Of a DNA stretch of 64,000 nucleotides, positions 60,890-64,000 are shown piece by piece; positions within the stretch are counted from its first letter, which is position 1, and each line of letters opens with the position of its first letter. The notes beneath the pieces were generated by a model. The model saw only the letters and a list, made by a program, of their open reading frames with translations. It ran no database searches and was not told where the DNA came from. Source of the DNA: an uncultured Tissierellia bacterium (lineage in GTDB: Bacteria > Bacillota > Clostridia > Tissierellales > Peptoniphilaceae); contig CAMYAK010000002.1 of the NCBI GenBank assembly GCA_947253765.1, positions 147,598-211,597 on the forward strand, given 5' to 3'. The position numbers and the translations under genes are program-made.

Positions 60890-61915
60890 CTAATAAAAAT
60901 CCGGCCTATTATCCGGCATCTGAAGTTTAAAGTGTTCATATGCTTTATTTGTCAGCATTCTGCCCCTTGCCGTCCTGGCCAGAAAACCGATTTGAAGAAG
61001 ATAGGGCTCAATAACTTCCTCTATGCTGCCGCTCTCTCTTCCTAATGATGCGGCTATGGTGTCCAGTCCTACAGGTCCCCCGCCAAATCTTTCAGCAATA
61101 GCTTCGACAAATTCTCTATCGTCCCTATCAAGGCCCAGTTCATCAACCTCAAGCATCTTCATTGCCTGCCTGCATGTCTCCAGATCAATATGTCCCTCAG
61201 CCTTTACTTCTGAATAGTCCCTGATCCGCCTCAGAAGGCGATTGGCAATCCTTGGAGTCCCCCTTGACCTCATGCCTATCTCTTTACATGACTCCGCGTC
61301 AATATCAACTTTAAGAAGGCCGGCAGACCTTCTGACTATTTCCGCAAGTTCTTCCGGATCATAAAGCTGGAATGAGATGAGGACACCAAAACGATCTCTT
61401 AGCGGAGAGCTCAGCATACCTGACCTGGTTGTCGCACCTATCAAAGTGAAGGGTGAAAGATCCAGTCTCAAGCTCTGTGCTGTGGTTCCCTTGCCAACCA
61501 TCAGGTCCAAGGCAAAGTCTTCCATGGCAGGATAGAGCACTTCCTCAACGTTTCTGCTTATTCTGTGGATCTCGTCGATAAATAAAACATCTCCGGGCTT
61601 AAGATTGGTTAAAATGGCAGCCAATTCCCCCTGTTTAGTTATAGCAGGGCCCGAAGTTATCTTGATGTTTGATCCCATCTCATTGGATATAATTGCAGCT
61701 AAAGTGGTTTTCCCAAGTCCCGGAGGTCCGGCAAGGAGGATATGGTCCATGCTCTCCCCCCGCTTCTTTGCAGCTTCTAGGAAAATCTTCAACTTCTCTT
61801 TATTTTTGCTCTGTCCTATATAATCTTTTAACCACTTGGGACGCAGGCTGCCCTCATAAGGCATCTCTTCTTCCTGAATACCGCTTCCCACTATGCGGTT
61901 TTCACTTTGAGTCAT
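60890..61915 (-). CDS. ruvB: Holliday junction branch migration ATPase RuvB
   Basis: Hexameric motor that drives RuvA-bound Holliday junctions. The 341-residue protein has Walker A GPPGLGKTT, Walker B LFIDEIHR, the GATTRSGMLS sensor and a C-terminal winged helix. ATG 61915 follows GAGAGGAG. Upstream is ruvA, downstream queA; gaps are under 40 bases. Confidence 0.98.
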   Translation of the reverse strand: MTQSENRIVGSGIQEEEMPYEGSLRPKWLKDYIGQSKNKEKLKIFLEAAKKRGESMDHILLAGPPGLGKTTLAAIISNEMGSNIKITSGPAITKQGELAAILTNLKPGDVLFIDEIHRISRNVEEVLYPAMEDFALDLMVGKGTTAQSLRLDLSPFTLIGATTRSGMLSSPLRDRFGVLISFQLYDPEELAEIVRRSAGLLKVDIDAESCKEIGMRSRGTPRIANRLLRRIRDYSEVKAEGHIDLETCRQAMKMLEVDELGLDRDDREFVEAIAERFGGGPVGLDTIAASLGRESGSIEEVIEPYLLQIGFLARTARGRMLTNKAYEHFKLQMPDNRPDFY

Positions 61916-61940
61916 ATTAACTCCTCTCAGCTTTTAAAGC

Positions 61941-62534
61941 CTATCCCAACTTTTTCAGGGCTAATCTTATTCCTTCTTCCAGGCCCATTTCATTATCCCA
62001 GCCATCGAGGGCTTTTTCAGCCTCGTTCCTGGCATATCCTAAATTTATAAGGGCTTGTAAGGCTATATCAAAGTTTTCACTGTTTGTAATTTGCGGCTCA
62101 TTGTCTTCGGGAGATCCTGACGGCAAATATCCCATTTTCTTTACCCTGTCCACAAGCTCAAGCACGATTCTTGAAGCTGTCTTCTTGCCTACTCCGGGCG
62201 CCGAAGAAAGGCTGTTTATGTCATTTGTCAAGATTGCAGTTGCCAATCCTTGTACATCCAGGGTTGACAATATTGAAAGTGCCGTCTTGGGTCCAACTGT
62301 TGAAACCTTGGTGAGGAGTTGAAAAAACTCCAACTCGTCTTTATCATAAAAGCCGAACAGTGACACTTCGTCCTCTTTAACATTCATAAAGGTATAAACT
62401 TTGTAATTCTCCCCAACATGAAAATGCGACATCGTCTGTTCAGATGCCGCAATCCTGTAGCCTATACCGTTATTTTCCAGAATAATACCTTCGCGGTCAA
62501 TATCCATAACCCTGCCCAATATGTAAGCTATCAT
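61941..62534 (-). CDS. ruvA: Holliday junction DNA helicase subunit RuvA
   Basis: Tetrameric junction-binding protein of 197 residues: N-terminal OB fold (about 1-63), two helix-hairpin-helix motifs (LTKVSTVGPKTALSIL and LSSAPGVGKKTASRIV), and a C-terminal domain that contacts RuvB. ATG 62534 follows CAGGAG. A 64-base gap after ruvC shows no promoter that I can support. Confidence 0.97.
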   Translation of the reverse strand: MIAYILGRVMDIDREGIILENNGIGYRIAASEQTMSHFHVGENYKVYTFMNVKEDEVSLFGFYDKDELEFFQLLTKVSTVGPKTALSILSTLDVQGLATAILTNDINSLSSAPGVGKKTASRIVLELVDRVKKMGYLPSGSPEDNEPQITNSENFDIALQALINLGYARNEAEKALDGWDNEMGLEEGIRLALKKLG

Positions 62535-62598
62535 CTGAACTCCTGTTTCTTAATTTCTTAATGACTGACCAGGTTATAAATCCATATAAATATACGAC

Positions 62599-63093
62599 CT
62601 AGGTCATTCTTTCCGCTTCTTTAAATCTCTGGCCGAATGCATGGCATATAGCAACCGCTAAACCGTCCGCCGCATCATCAGGCCTGGGTAAACAATCCAA
62701 TCTCAAAAGGGCCTGGACAGACTGCTGGATCTGTAACTTATTGGCCCGTCCATAACCTGTTATAGCCTGTTTAATCTGAAGAGGTGTGTATTCAAATATT
62801 CCCAGTCCGTTCTTTTGACAAGCCAAGACCTCTACCCCCCTGGCCTGGGCTACCATTATGGCAGTTTTCTTATTTTGATGAAAGAAGAGCTCTTCAAAAG
62901 CCACTTCATCCGGCTTAAACTGAGAAATTATAGCATTCATCTCCCGGTCAATAATCCCCAACCTCTCCGGCAGGGATATACCGGCCTTGGTCTCAATACA
63001 ACCGTACTCAAGACATGAAATCCTGTTTCCGTCGTAGCTAATAACGCCATAGCCTACCAGGGCTATTCCCGGGTCTATGCCCAATATAATCAA
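62599..63093 (-). CDS. ruvC: Holliday junction endonuclease RuvC
   Basis: RNase H-fold resolvase of 164 residues with the four acidic catalytic sites visible: the first in GIDPGIA, the second in VAFEELFFHQN, and the last pair in DDAADGLAVAICH. The start is TTG 63093, with AAAGG about eight bases before it; the TTG overlaps the TGA stop of the preceding gene (TTGA), so translation is coupled to that unknown gene. Confidence 0.96.
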   Translation of the reverse strand: MIILGIDPGIALVGYGVISYDGNRISCLEYGCIETKAGISLPERLGIIDREMNAIISQFKPDEVAFEELFFHQNKKTAIMVAQARGVEVLACQKNGLGIFEYTPLQIKQAITGYGRANKLQIQQSVQALLRLDCLPRPDDAADGLAVAICHAFGQRFKEAERMT

Positions 63094-63812
63094 AATCTGT
63101 ACCTTTCAAGGACCTGGTCGTTTATGCCCCTCCATACATATTCCTTATAAATTTTTGAGGCATTTGAGGACAGGTACTGTCTCAATTTCCTATAAATATG
63201 GTTAAGCTCTTTGATAGTCAGTACACCTTCTTCGCACTTGAGCTTTGAAAGATGGTTGAAGTCCAAAACAATTTGGCTGTCGAGATTGTCATTGACCATA
63301 TAAATCTTTTTCTTTAACAGCTTCTGACTATAAACATTGCAGTATCTTCTAAGTTTTATGTAGTCGTCCGTCTCGTTCTTCATCCAGTTAAAAAGGCCGC
63401 TCTTTACCGCCATCGCCTTGCCCTTTTTGCAATCGTGATATAGTATTGCCATGTGTTTGAGCTCCTGAGGGCTGTAATTTTCCAAGGCCAATCTTTCAAG
63501 CTTATCAACCCATATCGAGTCGTTACGGCTAAGATTATAAGCTTTAATTACGATGGCAAGCTCCAGCCTGTGGATATCGTCATTTATAAGCTTTTTTAAG
63601 GCTTTTGCAATATAATGTCTATCTTTTCTATAAGAAAGGGTCTTTTTAATTGATGTTGAGATCTTGTTCATAAGAACATATTTGGGTTGAAGATTGCAGC
63701 TAGGATGATCCAGATCAATCATTGATAGGAGGAGGTTTATCGAATCGATATCGTTATCATATAAAAAACGATACTCTAAATTTTCTTCTATATCGTTAAT
63801 ATAATCTTGCAT
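63090..63812 (-). CDS. Unrecognised protein leading the ruvC-ruvA-ruvB operon
   Basis: I recognise no family in this 240-residue protein. It is soluble, Lys/Leu/Asp-rich and predicted largely helical, with no signal peptide, membrane segment, zinc motif or nucleotide-binding motif. The only Cys-containing block is CKKG near residue 130; Tyr and Arg are frequent near the C-terminus. ATG 63812 follows GGAGAGGGGGAG, an excellent site; a longer TTG reading from 63935 lies within a terminator hairpin. Its stop overlaps the ruvC start, so it is made together with RuvC. A role in recombination, or simply a lineage-specific passenger, are both possible. Confidence 0.75.
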   Translation of the reverse strand: MQDYINDIEENLEYRFLYDNDIDSINLLLSMIDLDHPSCNLQPKYVLMNKISTSIKKTLSYRKDRHYIAKALKKLINDDIHRLELAIVIKAYNLSRNDSIWVDKLERLALENYSPQELKHMAILYHDCKKGKAMAVKSGLFNWMKNETDDYIKLRRYCNVYSQKLLKKKIYMVNDNLDSQIVLDFNHLSKLKCEEGVLTIKELNHIYRKLRQYLSSNASKIYKEYVWRGINDQVLERYRF

Positions 63813-63916
63813 GACTCCCCCTCTCCAAAAATATATATGTACGTATCTAATCTTAATATATTTCGTCCCATTTTTACAGGATAAATTAGAGATAATTTTA
63901 TTCGTTTCTAAAAAAA

Positions 63917-63942
63917 ATACCGCTTGAAATTTCAAGCGGTAT
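63917..63942 (-). terminator. Terminator after tRNA-Arg
   Basis: ATACCGCTTGAAA and its exact inverse complement form a perfect 26-bp palindrome followed on the minus strand by TTTTTTTAG, five bases after the tRNA. This is a standard intrinsic terminator. Confidence 0.9.
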
Positions 63943-63946
63943 AAGA

Positions 63947-64000
63947 CGTGCCATTGAGGATTCGAACCCCAGGCCTTCTGGTCCGTAGCCAGACGCTCTA
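63947..64000 (-). tRNA. tRNA-Arg (anticodon ACG), 5' part beyond the window
   Basis: On the minus strand the anticodon stem TCTGG/CCAGA encloses CTACGGA, giving anticodon ACG (read as ICG). The T-arm TGGGG/CCTCA holds TTCGAAT, followed by the acceptor strand ATGGCAC and discriminator G. CCA is not encoded. The D-arm and 5' acceptor strand lie past position 64000. Confidence 0.92.

Noticed and set aside
63917..63942. Perfect 26-bp palindrome as an operator
   Set aside because: It is directly after a tRNA gene and followed by a T-run on the same strand, so a terminator explains it fully.
1..64000. CRISPR arrays, insertion sequences, rRNA operon
   Set aside because: Read through for regular spaced repeats, transposase motifs and rRNA segments; none found.

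Overview
The window looks like chromosome of a low-GC, Gram-positive anaerobe of the Clostridia/Tissierellia type; a Peptoniphilaceae-like organism is my best guess. The evidence is an IspH fused to ribosomal protein S1, RNase Y, SepF, an SMC partner pair ScpA/ScpB, Clostridia-style gene orders (pgsA-recA-rny, mutS-mutL-miaA, ruvC-ruvA-ruvB-queA-tgt-yajC, yggS-sepF), a CWB2 cell-wall protein, and AGGAGG ribosome binding sites before nearly every gene. I see no insertion sequence, prophage, CRISPR array or rRNA. Coding density is very high and many genes overlap by 1 to 25 bases. No stretch over 300 bases lacks a gene; the longest, 18148-18396, holds a tRNA gene and its signals.

Layout. (1) 1-5775, + strand: ftsK/spoIIIE, pgsA, recA and rny, ending in a two-way terminator. 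(2) 5777-15503, - strand: moxR, a DUF58 protein and a membrane transglutaminase (translationally coupled), then glnS, a YfhO-type membrane protein and a zinc-ribbon miniprotein. (3) 15543-18396: a XerC-type recombinase (+), a two-part threonine/serine exporter with a stand-alone FakA-like domain (-), and tRNA-Leu(CAG) (+). (4) 18397-31795 continuing to 40710, - strand: a long run of housekeeping genes: efp, nusB, xseA, xseB, a polyprenyl synthase, argR, recN, a Nudix hydrolase, an M50 protease, scpA, scpB, rluB, a YhiN-type flavoprotein, cmk, plsC, ispH-rpsA, miaB, mutS, mutL, miaA, a YnbB-type PLP enzyme, and a small LysM protein with LexA operators. (5) 40835-46735, - strand: a CWB2/NlpC-like surface protein, comM, rluD-type synthase, ung and lspA. 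(6) 46873-58088, - strand: sepF, yggS, a HlyD-like adaptor, plsY, der, rseC, aspS, an MBL hydrolase, relA/spoT and recJ. (7) 58206-63812, - strand: yajC, tgt, queA, ruvB, ruvA, ruvC and an unrecognised 240-residue protein. A tRNA-Arg(ACG) runs off the right edge.

How it fits together. Much of the window serves genome maintenance: RecA, RecN, RecJ, RuvABC, exonuclease VII, MutS/MutL, Ung, ComM, ScpAB, FtsK and a Xer recombinase. The rest serves translation and tRNA modification (MiaA, MiaB, QueA, Tgt, EF-P, S1, GlnRS, AspRS, RluB/RluD), phospholipids (PgsA, PlsC, PlsY), isoprenoids (IspH, polyprenyl synthase) and envelope or division (SepF, LspA, YfhO, CWB2). The best local signal is a small membrane-anchored LysM protein whose promoter has a LexA box exactly filling the -35/-10 spacer and a second box just downstream. 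This is the layout of an SOS-induced division inhibitor of the YneA kind, although lexA itself is not next to it. The protein of unknown function that leads the ruvCAB operon and an ArgR with degenerate effector-binding motifs are the next most useful leads.
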